This document shows, piece after piece, positions 26,145 through 38,264 of a DNA stretch of 64,000 nucleotides. The stretch's first letter is position 1; every line of letters begins with the position of its first letter. A program made the position numbers and the translations under genes. Where the stretch lies: contig NZ_LXVY01000006.1 in assembly GCF_001650735.1 (NCBI RefSeq), forward strand, positions 103,240 through 167,239. Direction: 5' to 3'. This DNA is from Sphingomonas sp. TDK1. Its GTDB lineage: Bacteria; Pseudomonadota; Alphaproteobacteria; Sphingomonadales; Sphingomonadaceae. The notes below the pieces were generated by a model that had not been told where the DNA came from, did no database searches, and saw only the letters and a list, made by a program, of their open reading frames with translations.

Positions 26145-26217
26145 GGCGCGTCTTCGCTTTCCGGGTGGAAATCGCCTAACCTGCGTTCAACGAAAAGAAA
26201 AAGGGACGAGGATCGCC

Positions 26218-27783
26218 TTGGACGACGCCATCGAAGCAACGGATCGTCGTGCCCGCATTCGCGAGCGCCTGTTGCATCTGGCCCTGTACCGCTGGTGGCG
26301 CCAGTCGGTGGTAGCGCCGATCGACCACGAGGCGGTGGTCGCCCGGATCGTGGAGGACAGCGGCTGGTCCGGCCGCTTCGCCTTCATGACGATGATGTCC
26401 GCCGGGATCGCGGTGCTAGGGCTGCTGCTGTCCTCGCCGGCGGTGGTGATCGGCGCGATGCTGATCTCGCCGTTGATGAACCCCATTCTCGGCTTCGGCT
26501 TCAGCCTCGCGCTGTTCGACTTCGTCGAGCTGCGAAGGTCGCTCAAGGCGCTGGCGATCGGCGCCTTTGCAGCCGTCGCCTTCACGGCGTTGATCGTTAC
26601 CATCTCCCCGCTCCAAGCGCCGACCTCGGAGATCGTTGCGCGCACCCGGCCCAATCTGTTCGACCTAGCCGTTGCGCTGTTCGCGGCGCTGGCGGGTACC
26701 TATGCGATCATTCGCGGGCGGGGCGAAACCATCGTCGGCGTTGCCATCGCCACCGCATTGATGCCGCCGCTGGCGGTGGTCGGCTATGGCATCGCCACCT
26801 GGAACGCGCCGGTGGGGATGGGTGCGCTGGCGTTGTTTGTCACCAACTTCATCACCATTGCGCTCTCCGCCACCGCGATGGCGCGCTTCTACGGCTTCGG
26901 CCATCATCTCTCGAGCCGCCAGACCTGGACCCAGACGGCGATCCTGATCCTCGTCTTCGTCGCGATGTCGTTCCCGCTCGGCATCGCGCTCAACCGCATC
27001 GGTCGCGAGGCGGTGGCGGTCACCCAGGCGCGATCGCTGCTGGCGGAGCGGTTCGGCGCCAAGGCGCGGGTCACCCAGCTCGACCTCGACTTCACCCGCG
27101 AGCCGCTCGTCGTCCGCGCCGTGGTGATCACACCGCAGGACGCGATGCAGAAGACCGCGACCATCCAGAAGGCGATGGCGGCGCAGCTCGGCCGTCCGGT
27201 CCGCCTCAATCTCGACCAGGTGCTGCTCGGCGCAGGCGCCGACGCGCTGGCGGCACAGCGCGAGGAACTGCGGCGGGCAGGGGATGCGTCGAACCAGGAG
27301 ACGCAGCGCGCGACCGAAATCGCGCAGATGGTGGCGCTGATCGCCGGCCTGAAGCCCGACGACGTGACCGTCGACCGCGACCATCACCGCGCCACCGCTG
27401 CCGCGACGCCGCTGCCGGGGGCGGGGATCGAAGCCTATCGCATGCTCGAGACGCGGGCGGCGCAGCGCGCAGGCGACTGGACGGTGGCGATCGTCCCGCC
27501 CCAGGGTCCGCTGCCGGAGATCAGCTTCGCGGACAATGTCGATAGCCTCGACGCGCGGGCGGCCGAGGCTGTCGCTGCGTCGATCTGGGCGGCGAGGCGC
27601 TGGAACATCGGTGCGCTCGGCGTGCCGGGTCTGCCCAAGGGCACCGCGCCAGCGAAACCCAACCTCACGCAGCGACGTGCGCTCGCCATTGCCGAGCAAT
27701 TGCGCCGTGCCGGTCTCGCCCCAAGCGCAGCCCCGCCTGCCGGGCAGCGCTTTGCGCTCGTCCCGGCGCCGGTTCTGCCCTAG
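26218..27783 (+). CDS. DUF389/TIGR00341 family membrane protein
   Basis: The 521-residue product has a soluble N-terminus (about 1-45), six or more membrane helices (about 55-265) with the family signature PAVVIGAMLISPLMNPILGFGFSL and TALMPPLAVVGYGIA, and a long soluble C-terminal domain (after ~270). DUF389 proteins are of unknown function. The TTG start is preceded by GACGAGG. It is 73 nt after the beta-lactamase and 38 nt before the antiporter, so a polycistronic unit 25032-29021 is plausible. Confidence 0.86.
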   Translation: MDDAIEATDRRARIRERLLHLALYRWWRQSVVAPIDHEAVVARIVEDSGWSGRFAFMTMMSAGIAVLGLLLSSPAVVIGAMLISPLMNPILGFGFSLALFDFVELRRSLKALAIGAFAAVAFTALIVTISPLQAPTSEIVARTRPNLFDLAVALFAALAGTYAIIRGRGETIVGVAIATALMPPLAVVGYGIATWNAPVGMGALALFVTNFITIALSATAMARFYGFGHHLSSRQTWTQTAILILVFVAMSFPLGIALNRIGREAVAVTQARSLLAERFGAKARVTQLDLDFTREPLVVRAVVITPQDAMQKTATIQKAMAAQLGRPVRLNLDQVLLGAGADALAAQREELRRAGDASNQETQRATEIAQMVALIAGLKPDDVTVDRDHHRATAAATPLPGAGIEAYRMLETRAAQRAGDWTVAIVPPQGPLPEISFADNVDSLDARAAEAVAASIWAARRWNIGALGVPGLPKGTAPAKPNLTQRRALAIAEQLRRAGLAPSAAPPAGQRFALVPAPVLP

Positions 27784-27821
27784 GGATTTTCACCCGCCCA
27801 GTCGCTTCAGGAGTGCCCGCG

Positions 27822-29021
27822 TTGAACGAAATCGGCCTTCCCGAACTCGGCACGTTGCTGATTGTCGCGTCGCTGGTGGCGATGATCTCGCGGCGGATCG
27901 GGCTGCCCTATACGGCCGGGCTGGTGCTGGCCGGGATCGCGCTCGCGTTCCTGCCGGTGGGCGCCAACCTGCCGCTGTCGCGCGAGCTGATCTTCAATGT
28001 CTTCCTGCCGCCGCTGATCTTCGAGGCGGCGTTGCAGCTGCGCTGGCAGCGGTTCCGCGAGGAATTGCCGCTCACCGTCGTGCTGGCGTTCCTCGGCGTC
28101 GCCATCTCCGCGCTGCTGGTTACCGCCGGCATGCATTGGCTGCTGGGCTGGAGCTGGCTGGGCGCGGCCTTCTTCGGCGTGCTGATCGCCGCGACTGACC
28201 CCGTCTCGGTCATTGCCGCCTTCAAGGAGATGAAGGCCGAAGCGCGACTGAGCATGGTGGTGGAGTCGGAAAGCCTGCTGAACGACGGCGTTGCCGCGGT
28301 GGGCTTCGCGATCCTCATTGCGGTCGCCGAGGGCGGCGGGCTCAGCGTCGGTAGCGTCGCGACATCGCTGCTCTGGACGGTGCTCGGCGGCGTGGCGATC
28401 GGCGGCGCGATCGCCTTCGTGGTGCTGACCGTCGCGGGGCGGACCGAGGACCATCTTGTCGAGGTGACGCTGACCACCGTGATCGCCTGGGCAAGCTTCC
28501 TGCTGGCGGAGCATGTCCATGCCTCAGGCGTGTTCGCCGCGCTCGCTGCCGGGATCATCGTCGGCGCGATCGGCCCGCGCGGCTCGATCTCGGTTGCCGG
28601 GCGCCAGCATGTCCAGGATTTCTGGGCCTATGCTGCCTTCCTCGCCAATTCCTGCCTGTTCCTGCTGATCGGCAGCCATGAGGCGCATCAGCCGATCGCA
28701 CTGGTCAGCGGCGCGCTGGTCGCGGGCATCCTGCTGACGCTGCTCGGTCGGGCGGCGGCGGTCTATCCGCTGGCGGCGCTGTTCGCGCATACGAGGCTGC
28801 GGCTGCCGGCAACCTATCAGCACGTGCTCGTCTGGGGCGGGCTGCGCGGGGCGGTGGGGCTCGCACTAGCGCTGGCGGTGCCGGCGAACGTGGTAGAGCG
28901 CGGCGCCATCGTCGTGGTCACCTTCGGCGTCGTCGCCTTCTCGATCTTCGCCCAGGGCCTTACGATGCCGCCGCTGCTCCGTCGTTGGAAGCTGACCGGC
29001 GCGGCGGACGCCGAGCATTAA
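27822..29021 (+). CDS. Na+/H+ antiporter, CPA1/NhaP type
   Basis: The 399-residue, 12-helix protein carries CPA1 signatures: GLVLAGIALAFLP, the ion-binding ATDPVSVIAAF (about 121-131) and VVESESLLNDG. Such exchangers extrude Na+ (or K+) for H+ at the inner membrane. It has no C-terminal regulatory tail. The TTG start at 27822 is preferred over a GTG three codons upstream because AGGAG ends 8 nt before it and overlaps the GTG. Converges with the L,D-transpeptidase with 1 nt between stops. Confidence 0.9.
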   Translation: MNEIGLPELGTLLIVASLVAMISRRIGLPYTAGLVLAGIALAFLPVGANLPLSRELIFNVFLPPLIFEAALQLRWQRFREELPLTVVLAFLGVAISALLVTAGMHWLLGWSWLGAAFFGVLIAATDPVSVIAAFKEMKAEARLSMVVESESLLNDGVAAVGFAILIAVAEGGGLSVGSVATSLLWTVLGGVAIGGAIAFVVLTVAGRTEDHLVEVTLTTVIAWASFLLAEHVHASGVFAALAAGIIVGAIGPRGSISVAGRQHVQDFWAYAAFLANSCLFLLIGSHEAHQPIALVSGALVAGILLTLLGRAAAVYPLAALFAHTRLRLPATYQHVLVWGGLRGAVGLALALAVPANVVERGAIVVVTFGVVAFSIFAQGLTMPPLLRRWKLTGAADAEH

Positions 29022-29022
29022 G

Positions 29023-30582
29023 TCAGGGGCCGATGTCGATGGCGTCGGCCTGCGTTCTGGTGTGCGCACCGTTTACGAAGCCGAGCGCCCGCGCCACCGG
29101 GCCGTTCCAGTCATAGGGATCGGTGCGGACCGTTACCCGGCCGATCTCGTCGACAAAGGCATTCTGGTAGAGCAGCCGAACCGGGATGCGTACCGGGAGG
29201 GCCACGAAGGTCTGCGCGCCGCTGGCGCTCGCCACCTGCCAGCGATCGGCCACGCCTTCGTCCTCGGCGATGCGTTGCGCGAAGCCCAGCGCATCCTCCA
29301 CCCGCACGCAGCCATGGCTGAGATGCCGCTGGCTGCGCTCGAACAGGCCCGGCGCGCTGGTATCGTGAAGGTAGATCGCCTGGTCGTTGATCATGTCAAA
29401 CTTGACCATTCCCAGCGCATTGTCCGGTCCCGGCTGCTGGACGATATAGCCGCCCCGGCGCACCATGTTGTGGCTGGCGAGATAGTCGGGGCCGACATGC
29501 GCCAGTTCGGTATTCTCGATCGACTTGGGGATTGTCCAGGTCGGGTTGGCGACCAGGCGATAGATGGGGGACGACAGGAGCGGCGTTTCCCGGCCCGGCT
29601 TTCCGACGATGACCTTGCGGGTGTCGACCGGCACGCCGTCGCGATAGTAAGTGAGGCGCGCGGCGGCGATGTTGACGTCGATGCGCGTCGCCAGTGGATT
29701 GCGGGCCAGCCACCGCAGCCGCTCGAGCGCTACGGCGAGCGCCCGGGCGCGGTCGGCGGGGCTCAGGGTGAGCACTTCGATCGTGCGCGGACCGACGACC
29801 CCGTCCTCGGCAAGGCCATAGTCGCGCTGCAGCGCCCGCACCGCATCGGCGATGTCGCTGGTATATAGGTGCGACGGGGCGGGGGCAGGGGCCGAAGTCG
29901 TACCGAAGTCCAGCAGATAGCCTTCCGCCGCGAGCTGCTTGGCGATCGCCGGAACGCGATCGTCGCGGTCGCCGGGGCGGATCAGGCCGTTCGCTGCGAT
30001 TGGGGGGGCGGAGCCGTTGCCGAGGCGCTGCTCGGCCACCGCGGCGCGATAGGCCTCGGAAAGGCGGCGATAGTCTGCGTCCTGCGGGGCGAGGCCGGCA
30101 AGCCAGGCGGGCAGGTCGCCGCGGTCGAGTGCGGTACCGAGCCCTGCGACGATGTCGACGTCGGGGCGGGGCAGCGTATAGACGGCGTGCAGCGTTGCCG
30201 GATCCACCACGCCCATGGCCAGCGCGCGGGCATAGCGGAGCGCGGCGCGCGTGCGCGCGACATCTAGCGCCTCGGGACTTGCGGCAGGCTCGACGGAGAA
30301 CGGAAAGGACAGCCGATCCAGCCCATGATCGACACGGTGCGCGATCGCATCTTCGAGGGCGCGCGCGGCCGCGTCGGTCCAGACGAGGCGCCACTGTGCC
30401 CGATCATAGAAGCGCTGAAGCTCGGGCTCGGTTGCGAGCGACCGGAGCGCAGCCTGCGCCTGCCCCGCGGACTTGAGAACAGCGGCACCCTGGCGAACGG
30501 CAGCTGCGGCGGCGGGAGGTGCAACGGACAGGAGAAGCGGGGCTGCAACCATGCAGCGAAACCGAAGGTTTGAAACAGTCAT
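29023..30582 (-). CDS. L,D-transpeptidase (YcbB/LdtD-like)
   Basis: The 519-residue product has a signal peptide (about 1-28, LLLSVAPPAAAAA), a scaffold domain, a peptidoglycan-binding domain (about 255-300, RALQRDYGLAEDGVVGPRTIEVL) and a YkuD catalytic domain with the active-site SHGCVR. It forms 3->3 crosslinks in periplasmic peptidoglycan, as YcbB does. The ATG at 30582 was chosen because AAGGAC precedes it and the signal peptide begins here, rather than an in-frame ATG 49 codons upstream. Confidence 0.92.
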   Translation of the reverse strand: MTVSNLRFRCMVAAPLLLSVAPPAAAAAVRQGAAVLKSAGQAQAALRSLATEPELQRFYDRAQWRLVWTDAAARALEDAIAHRVDHGLDRLSFPFSVEPAASPEALDVARTRAALRYARALAMGVVDPATLHAVYTLPRPDVDIVAGLGTALDRGDLPAWLAGLAPQDADYRRLSEAYRAAVAEQRLGNGSAPPIAANGLIRPGDRDDRVPAIAKQLAAEGYLLDFGTTSAPAPAPSHLYTSDIADAVRALQRDYGLAEDGVVGPRTIEVLTLSPADRARALAVALERLRWLARNPLATRIDVNIAAARLTYYRDGVPVDTRKVIVGKPGRETPLLSSPIYRLVANPTWTIPKSIENTELAHVGPDYLASHNMVRRGGYIVQQPGPDNALGMVKFDMINDQAIYLHDTSAPGLFERSQRHLSHGCVRVEDALGFAQRIAEDEGVADRWQVASASGAQTFVALPVRIPVRLLYQNAFVDEIGRVTVRTDPYDWNGPVARALGFVNGAHTRTQADAIDIGP

Positions 30583-30654
30583 GTCCTTGCAAACGCCCCC
30601 GCGCCGCAGATCGGTCGATCGTGCCTGTGCCCCGCTTGGGCAGGCGGGTCGCGA

Positions 30655-32364
30655 GTGACCCCGGCGATCCTCAGCGCTGCCGTCTTGCTGGGCGCGCTCG
30701 TATTGTTCGTATCCGAGCGCGTCCGGCACGATCTGGTGGCGCTGCTGGCGTTGCTGGCCTGCGTGCTGCTCGGCCTTACACCACCGGCAGAGGCCTTTGC
30801 CGGCTTCGCCGATCCGGCCGTGATCGCGGTCGCGGCGGTGCTGGTGATCGGTCGCGCGATCGAGCTGTCCGGCGTCGCTGCCAGCGTATCGCGTGTGCTG
30901 ATGCCGGCGCGCGCAGGCTTTACCGTCCGGCTCGCGGTGTTGCTGGTGTTGGGCGCGTTCCTTTCCGCCTTCATGAACAACATCGCCGCGCTGGTCGTCA
31001 CCATGCCGATCGCCGCGCAGGTGGCGAGGGAGGCGAAGCGGCCGCCTGCCGCGACGCTGATGCCGCTTGCCTTCGCCACCATCCTGGGCGGCATGACGAC
31101 GCTGATCGGGACGCCCGCCAACCTCATCCTGTCCTCGGTGCGCGCCAAGGAGCTGGGCACGGGCTTCGGCTTCTTCCAGATGGCGCCGGTAGGGGTGGCG
31201 GTGTCGGCGGTGGGGCTGCTGTACCTCGTGCTGGTCGGTTGGCGGCTGCTGCCGGTGCGGCAGGGGATGGACCGACCGGTGCGGCCGCCCTGGCGGGTCT
31301 ATGAGCTGACCGTACCGGCTGCCGTGTCGCTCGCCGGTCTGCTTCCGCGCCTACGGACGGCAGCGGTACGGCTGCTTGCCGCCTTCCGGGAGGGGCATCG
31401 GATCCGGCTGGAAACCGGTCTGGAGGCCGGAGACCGCCTGCTGGTGGTGTCGCGCCGCCAGCAATGGATCGCTGCGGAGGCCACCGGGCTACGGTCCGAC
31501 ATCGAGGAAGCGGAGGGCGACAGCGTTACAGCGCGTGTCGTCGTCGCCCATGGTTCGTTCCTCATCGGCCTCAGTCACGAGGCGATCCGGATCCGCAGCA
31601 ACGACACGCTTACCGTTGTCGCCGTGGGGCCGCGCGCTGCGCGGCGGCGCGCGCCGCTCGCTTCGCTCCGTATAGAGGCGGGCGATCAACTGTTCGTGCG
31701 CGGCCGCCCGGCGGATCTCGCGCGCTTCGTCGGCACTGCGCGACTGCTCGAGGTCGACCGGGTCGATCGCCTGCCCGTCGCCCGTAGGCAGGCGGCGCCG
31801 ATCCTGATGATTTTCATCGCCGCGATCGTCTCGATTGTTGGGTTCGGAGCGCCACCGGCGCTCGCCTTCCTGGCTGCTGCCGTTGCATTGGTCGCGACAC
31901 GGCTGATGGGAGCGGACGAAGTGTACCAGGCGATCGACTGGAGCGTGATCGTACTGCTCGCGGCAATGATACCCGTCGGCCACAGCTTCGAGACGAGCGG
32001 CGCCGCCGCCATCGCCGCCGAATGGCTGGGTGCTACGCTCGCCGGCCTACCACCCGTAGTGGTAATCGCCGCGCTCTGCAGCATGACGCTCTTGTTGTCG
32101 ATCTTCCTCAACAACGTTGCGACCGCGATCATCATGGGTCCGCTCGCGATCGATGCCGCGCGGGTGCTGGGCATCGGACCGGACGCGGCGCTACTGGCGG
32201 TGCTGATTGGCACCTCAGCCGATTTCCTCACACCCATCGGCCACCAGAATAACCTGCTCGTGATGGGGCCCGGCGGTTACCGCTTCACCGATTATGCGCG
32301 CATGGGTGCCGTCCTCGTCGTGCTCGTCGTCGGGACGGCGGCGATGGTCCTTGCCCTCCCATAG
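30655..32364 (+). CDS. SLC13/DASS-type permease with two TrkA-C domains
   Basis: The 569-residue protein is of the SLC13/ArsB-like ion transporter type: membrane blocks at about 1-195 and 380-569, with FLSAFMNNIAALVVTMPI, TLIGTPANL and, in the second half, FLNNVATAIIMGP and GTSADFLTPIGHQNN. Two TrkA-C domains occupy the middle (about 215-370). Members with this layout are annotated as anion (sulfate, dicarboxylate) permeases. The GTG start is divergent from the L,D-transpeptidase. Substrate not deducible. Confidence 0.88.
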   Translation: MTPAILSAAVLLGALVLFVSERVRHDLVALLALLACVLLGLTPPAEAFAGFADPAVIAVAAVLVIGRAIELSGVAASVSRVLMPARAGFTVRLAVLLVLGAFLSAFMNNIAALVVTMPIAAQVAREAKRPPAATLMPLAFATILGGMTTLIGTPANLILSSVRAKELGTGFGFFQMAPVGVAVSAVGLLYLVLVGWRLLPVRQGMDRPVRPPWRVYELTVPAAVSLAGLLPRLRTAAVRLLAAFREGHRIRLETGLEAGDRLLVVSRRQQWIAAEATGLRSDIEEAEGDSVTARVVVAHGSFLIGLSHEAIRIRSNDTLTVVAVGPRAARRRAPLASLRIEAGDQLFVRGRPADLARFVGTARLLEVDRVDRLPVARRQAAPILMIFIAAIVSIVGFGAPPALAFLAAAVALVATRLMGADEVYQAIDWSVIVLLAAMIPVGHSFETSGAAAIAAEWLGATLAGLPPVVVIAALCSMTLLLSIFLNNVATAIIMGPLAIDAARVLGIGPDAALLAVLIGTSADFLTPIGHQNNLLVMGPGGYRFTDYARMGAVLVVLVVGTAAMVLALP

Positions 32365-32520
32365 CGTGGCGAAACCCGGCGGGGAGGGGCAATCCGTTTC
32401 CTATGGCCATGAATTTCCGTTCCCTCGACGGCGCACGCTATCATGTCCTGGGTTTCATTCCGGTCGAGCATGTCGTTGTCTGCCAGGGAATGATCTCCGG
32501 TGTCGACGATCCTTGTGCGA

Positions 32521-34428
<1,908 letters not shown>

Positions 34429-34495
34429 ATGTGCACGCTGAACGCTGGTCGGGCGAAAAGGTGGCGGCAACTGCCGTCGCGCGCCACCGGAGTGT

Positions 34496-35992
34496 TCAGT
34501 GCGGCGCCAGGCCCAGTTCGACACCGGTCTTGTCGTGGAGCGCGAAACGATCGACAATGTCCGCGCTCGCACGGTTATAGCCGATTACCTCGACGTCCCG
34601 GTCGTCGCGACGTAGCCGGGCGACGATCTTGTCGAGCGCGCCGACGCCGGAGATGTCCCAGAAATGGGCCGCCGTCACATCGATCACCACCCGCTCCGCG
34701 CGATCCTCCGCCTGGAAGGCGCGCGTGAAGCGGTTGACCGAGGCGAAGAAGATTTCGCCCGACACCCGGTAGACGGCGCCCGTGCCGTCTGCGGAAAGCT
34801 CCCGCTCCACCGAGAACATGCGCTGCACCTTGCCCGCGAAGAAGATCCCGGAAAGCAGGACGCCCGCAAGGACGCCCAGCGACAGATCGTGCGTCGCGAC
34901 CACCACCGCGACCGTGGTCAGCATCACGATGGAGGAGGTCGGCGGGTGACGGCGAAGGTTCGCAATCGAGTTCCAGCTGAAGGTGCCGATCGAGACCATG
35001 ATCATCACCGCCACCAGCGCCGGCATCGGCACCCGCCCGACATAGGGACCCAGCACGGCGAGGAGGAAGAGCAGGAAGGCGCCTGCGACGAAGGTGGAGA
35101 GGCGGCCTCGGCCACCGGAGGTGACGTTGATGACGGACTGGCCAATCATCGCGCAGCCGCCCATGCCGCCGAACAGGGCCGCAACGATGTTCGCGCCGCC
35201 TTGTCCGCCACATTCCCGGCGCTTGTTGCTGTCGGTGTCGGTCATGTCGTCCACGATCTGCGCGGTGAGCAGCGATTCGAGCAGCCCCACCGCTGCCATG
35301 GTGAGTGCATAGGGCAGGATGATCTGCAGCGTCTCCAGGGTGAGCGGGACGCGCGGCAGGGCGAAGCTCGGCAAACCCTGCGGCAGCTTGCCCATGTCGC
35401 CCACCGTGTGAACCGGCAGCGACCACGCGATGCTGACCGCACTCAGCACGAGGATGGCGACCAGCGGCGAGGGCACCGCCTTGGTGATGCGGGGAAAGCC
35501 GTAGAGGATCGCCAGGCCGGCGGCGACCATCGCGTAGGTCTGCCAGCCGACATTCGTCAGCTGCGGCAGCTGCGCCAGGAAGATCAGGATGGCGAGGGCG
35601 TTGACGAAGCCGGTGATGACCGAACGCGAGACGAACTGCATGACCAGATCGAGCCGCAGCATGCCGGCCGCGATCTGGATCAGGCCCATCAGGATCGTTG
35701 CCGCGAAGAGGTATTCGACGCCGTGTTCGCGCACGAGCGGCCCGACGAGGACGGCGACTGCCGCCGTCGCGGCCGAGATCATCCCGGGGCGCCCCCCGAC
35801 CAGGGATATGGTCATCGCGATCGCGACGGAAGCGTAGAGCCCCACGCGCGGGTCGACCCCGGCGATGATCGAAAAGCCGATCGCCTCGGGGATCAGCGCC
35901 AGAGCGACGACGATGCCGGCCAGCAGGTCCTGGCGAGCGGCGATGCCGCCCGTGAACCACTGGCGGCGGTACGCAGTAAAATCGAAGGTCAT
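34496..35992 (-). CDS. SulP-family anion transporter with STAS domain
   Basis: The 498-residue protein begins [36 protein letters not shown], the SulP signature, and has about ten membrane helices plus a C-terminal STAS domain (about 400-490, [25 protein letters not shown]). SulP proteins carry sulfate, bicarbonate or related anions. The ATG at 35992 starts the family. The region upstream (36013-36182) is unusually rich in small hairpins. BCCT follows on the same strand. Confidence 0.92.
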   Translation of the reverse strand: MTFDFTAYRRQWFTGGIAARQDLLAGIVVALALIPEAIGFSIIAGVDPRVGLYASVAIAMTISLVGGRPGMISAATAAVAVLVGPLVREHGVEYLFAATILMGLIQIAAGMLRLDLVMQFVSRSVITGFVNALAILIFLAQLPQLTNVGWQTYAMVAAGLAILYGFPRITKAVPSPLVAILVLSAVSIAWSLPVHTVGDMGKLPQGLPSFALPRVPLTLETLQIILPYALTMAAVGLLESLLTAQIVDDMTDTDSNKRRECGGQGGANIVAALFGGMGGCAMIGQSVINVTSGGRGRLSTFVAGAFLLFLLAVLGPYVGRVPMPALVAVMIMVSIGTFSWNSIANLRRHPPTSSIVMLTTVAVVVATHDLSLGVLAGVLLSGIFFAGKVQRMFSVERELSADGTGAVYRVSGEIFFASVNRFTRAFQAEDRAERVVIDVTAAHFWDISGVGALDKIVARLRRDDRDVEVIGYNRASADIVDRFALHDKTGVELGLAPH

Positions 35993-36015
35993 TGAAAATC
36001 CACAACAGGGCACAG

Positions 36016-36182
36016 GGCGCCAAGCAGCGCCGACAGAATTGGTGCGTGTTGTTGTCCGGCGGATCGGCGGCCGGAATAGCCACCCGGAATTTCACCGGGT
36101 CCTTGCGAATGTGCGGCGCATAGATGCTTAGCGGGATCGACGCAACATCTCTGCGCCACGAAGACTTCTGCGAAGGTGGCGC
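36016..36182 (-). promoter_or_regulatory. structured leader upstream of the SulP gene
   Basis: Three hairpins lie between the LysR stop and the SulP start: GGCGC/GCGCC at 36016-36031, ACCCGG/CCGGGT at 36082-36100 and GCGCCAC/GTGGCGC at 36153-36182 (with an inner CTTC/GAAG). The last could terminate the LysR message; the others would be in a SulP 5' leader. Whether this is a known cis-regulatory RNA cannot be told from reading. Confidence 0.35.
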
Positions 36183-36263
36183 GGGGCATTTGTAGGGCTC
36201 GGGCGAGCAGGTCTCGGCAGCCACATCAAGCGGTCGAAGAAGCCCGCGATCAAGCACGCGCTG

Positions 36264-37175
36264 CTAATCGGGCGCAGCCACGCGGATCGTGTCGATCACC
36301 GCGCGCAGCGCCGGCGCCATCTGCCGCTGCTGGGGGTAGCACAGATAATAGCCGGGGAAGGGGATCGACCATTCGGTCAGGAGCGGAACGAGTTCGCCCC
36401 GGGCGAAGGCTGCGACCACGGACTCCTCCTTGAGGAAGGCGATGCCGACGCCGGCCAGCGCCGCGTCGACCATCACCGCGCGGCTGCTGGTAATCAGCGG
36501 GCCTTCCACGGCGACCGAGAACCAGTGCCCCTTCTCGAAGAACTCCCACGCATAGGGGCCCGGCTGCCCCGGCCAGCGCCAGCGGATGCAGCGATGCTGC
36601 AGCAGGTCCTTCGGCGTTTGCGGAACCCCGTGCTCGGCAAGATAGGCAGGCGCAGCGACCGCCAGCTGCCGAATATCGCCGCCAAGCCGGAGTGCGACCA
36701 TATCGCGCTCGATCAGTTCGCCGATGCGGATCCCGGCGTCATAGCCGCTGCCGACGAGATCGACGACCGTGTCGTCGATGGTGAGATCCAGCGTGATGTC
36801 GGGGAAGGCGCACGCCAGTTTCGGCAGGATCGGCACGACGAACCGGTCGGCGGCGGCATGGAAGCAGTGCAGGCGCACGGTACCGGTCGGCTGCCGCGCG
36901 GCGCTGCGGGCCTGTTCCAGCGCGCCGGCCAGGCTGTCGATCGCCGGCGCGACCTCGGCAAGCAGGGCGGCGCCAGCTTCGGTGAGCGAGACGCTGCGGG
37001 TGGTGCGATGGAGCAGCCGGATTCCCAGCCGCTCCTCCAGCCCGCGGATCAGCTGGCTTAGCGCTGAGGAGGATACTCCCAGCTGCTCGGCCGCCCTGCT
37101 GAAACTCCGCTGCTCGGCCACGGCCGCAAAGGCGCGCAGGGCACCGAACTCGCTGGGATGGATCATGCGGCGCAT
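36264..37175 (-). CDS. LysR-family transcriptional regulator
   Basis: The 303-residue protein has the LysR winged helix at the N-terminus (LRAFAAVAEQRSFSRAAEQLGVSSSALSQLIRGLEERLGIRL, then RTTRSVSLTEAG) and a substrate-binding domain with the PBP2 pattern (GTVRLHCFHAA, then YDAGIRIGELIERDM). It is divergent from the SDR gene at 37273 across 97 nt, so it probably controls that gene. The start could be this ATG or the one three codons later. Confidence 0.92.
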   Translation of the reverse strand: MRRMIHPSEFGALRAFAAVAEQRSFSRAAEQLGVSSSALSQLIRGLEERLGIRLLHRTTRSVSLTEAGAALLAEVAPAIDSLAGALEQARSAARQPTGTVRLHCFHAAADRFVVPILPKLACAFPDITLDLTIDDTVVDLVGSGYDAGIRIGELIERDMVALRLGGDIRQLAVAAPAYLAEHGVPQTPKDLLQHRCIRWRWPGQPGPYAWEFFEKGHWFSVAVEGPLITSSRAVMVDAALAGVGIAFLKEESVVAAFARGELVPLLTEWSIPFPGYYLCYPQQRQMAPALRAVIDTIRVAAPD

Positions 37176-37272
37176 CTCAGCATTGTGAAGCTGGTCTTAC
37201 AAGCCCGGGTAGCAGCCGGCTGATTATCCCGCTCGAATTAAAGGCTATCTCCGGGATCGAAGGAGAACAGCT

Positions 37273-38103
37273 ATGAAGACTTGGTTCATCACCGGCATTT
37301 CCCGCGGGCTTGGCAAGGCCCTTGCGCAGGCCGCGCTGGCGCGGGGCGACACCGTTGTTGGCACGGTGCGCGAGGGGGCACCGGACCTCGATGCGGGCAG
37401 CGGGACGCTGCATGTCATCCCCGTCGACCTGACCGACGCGGCGGCGATCGCGCCCGCCGTGGGCGCGGCCTTCGACAAGGCTGGCCAAATCGATGTTCTG
37501 GTCAACAACGCCGGCTACGGCCTGCTGGGCGCGTTGGAGGAAGCGACCGACGCGGAATTCCAGCGGCTGTTCGCGGTCAACGTCTTCGCACCCTTCGCGG
37601 TGATCCGGGCGGCGCTCCCGGCGTTGCGGCGGCAGGGCAGCGGTCACATCCTCAACATCACCTCGATTGCGGGGCGTGCCCCGGCGGGGTCCTCCGGCCT
37701 CTATTCCGCGACCAAGTCGGCGCTCGAAGGGCTGACGCAGAGCCTGGCGCAGGAAATCGCGCCCTTCGGTCTTAAGGCCACGGCGATCGCGCCCGGTGCC
37801 TTCCGTACCGACTTTCTCAGCGACCATTCGATCCGGCGCAGCCAGGGCGGCGGCGCGCACTATGCGGATAGCGTCGGCACGGGGATCGCAAGGCTCGACG
37901 CGATGGCCGGGCGGCAGCTCGGCGATCCGGACAAGGCGGCCGCGGCGATCCTCGAACTGGTCGACGCGCCCAACCCGCCGCTGCACCTGCTGCTCGGGAG
38001 CGACGCGTTGCGGCGCGCTCGCGAGAAACTCGACACGGTGATCGACGAGATCGATCGCTGGGAAACGGTGACGCGCTCGACCGATTATCAGCAAGGCGCC
38101 TGA
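37273..38103 (+). CDS. SDR-family oxidoreductase
   Basis: The 276-residue protein shows the classical SDR pattern: cofactor loop TGISRGLGKAL near the N-terminus, NNAGYG, and the catalytic Ser-Tyr-Lys with SGLYSATKSALEG. The fingerprint is NAD(P)H-linked; the substrate is not predictable. Its divergence from the LysR gene suggests induction by a small molecule. AAGGAGAACAGCT precedes the ATG. It ends 161 nt before an HSL-type hydrolase. Confidence 0.93.
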   Translation: MKTWFITGISRGLGKALAQAALARGDTVVGTVREGAPDLDAGSGTLHVIPVDLTDAAAIAPAVGAAFDKAGQIDVLVNNAGYGLLGALEEATDAEFQRLFAVNVFAPFAVIRAALPALRRQGSGHILNITSIAGRAPAGSSGLYSATKSALEGLTQSLAQEIAPFGLKATAIAPGAFRTDFLSDHSIRRSQGGGAHYADSVGTGIARLDAMAGRQLGDPDKAAAAILELVDAPNPPLHLLLGSDALRRAREKLDTVIDEIDRWETVTRSTDYQQGA

Positions 38104-38264
38104 TCGATCGAAGCTGGGCGGCCTTCACTCTGGATCAGAGGGAGGGCCGTCTCCCCGACGAGGTCCGTTTGCGAATATGCGAGAGGGCGCGCTACAGCAG
38201 CACCACCAAGGTCGGCGGGACGGTGTACCCGCGACCCGGCAAGCATGGCGAGTAGCGTAACGAC

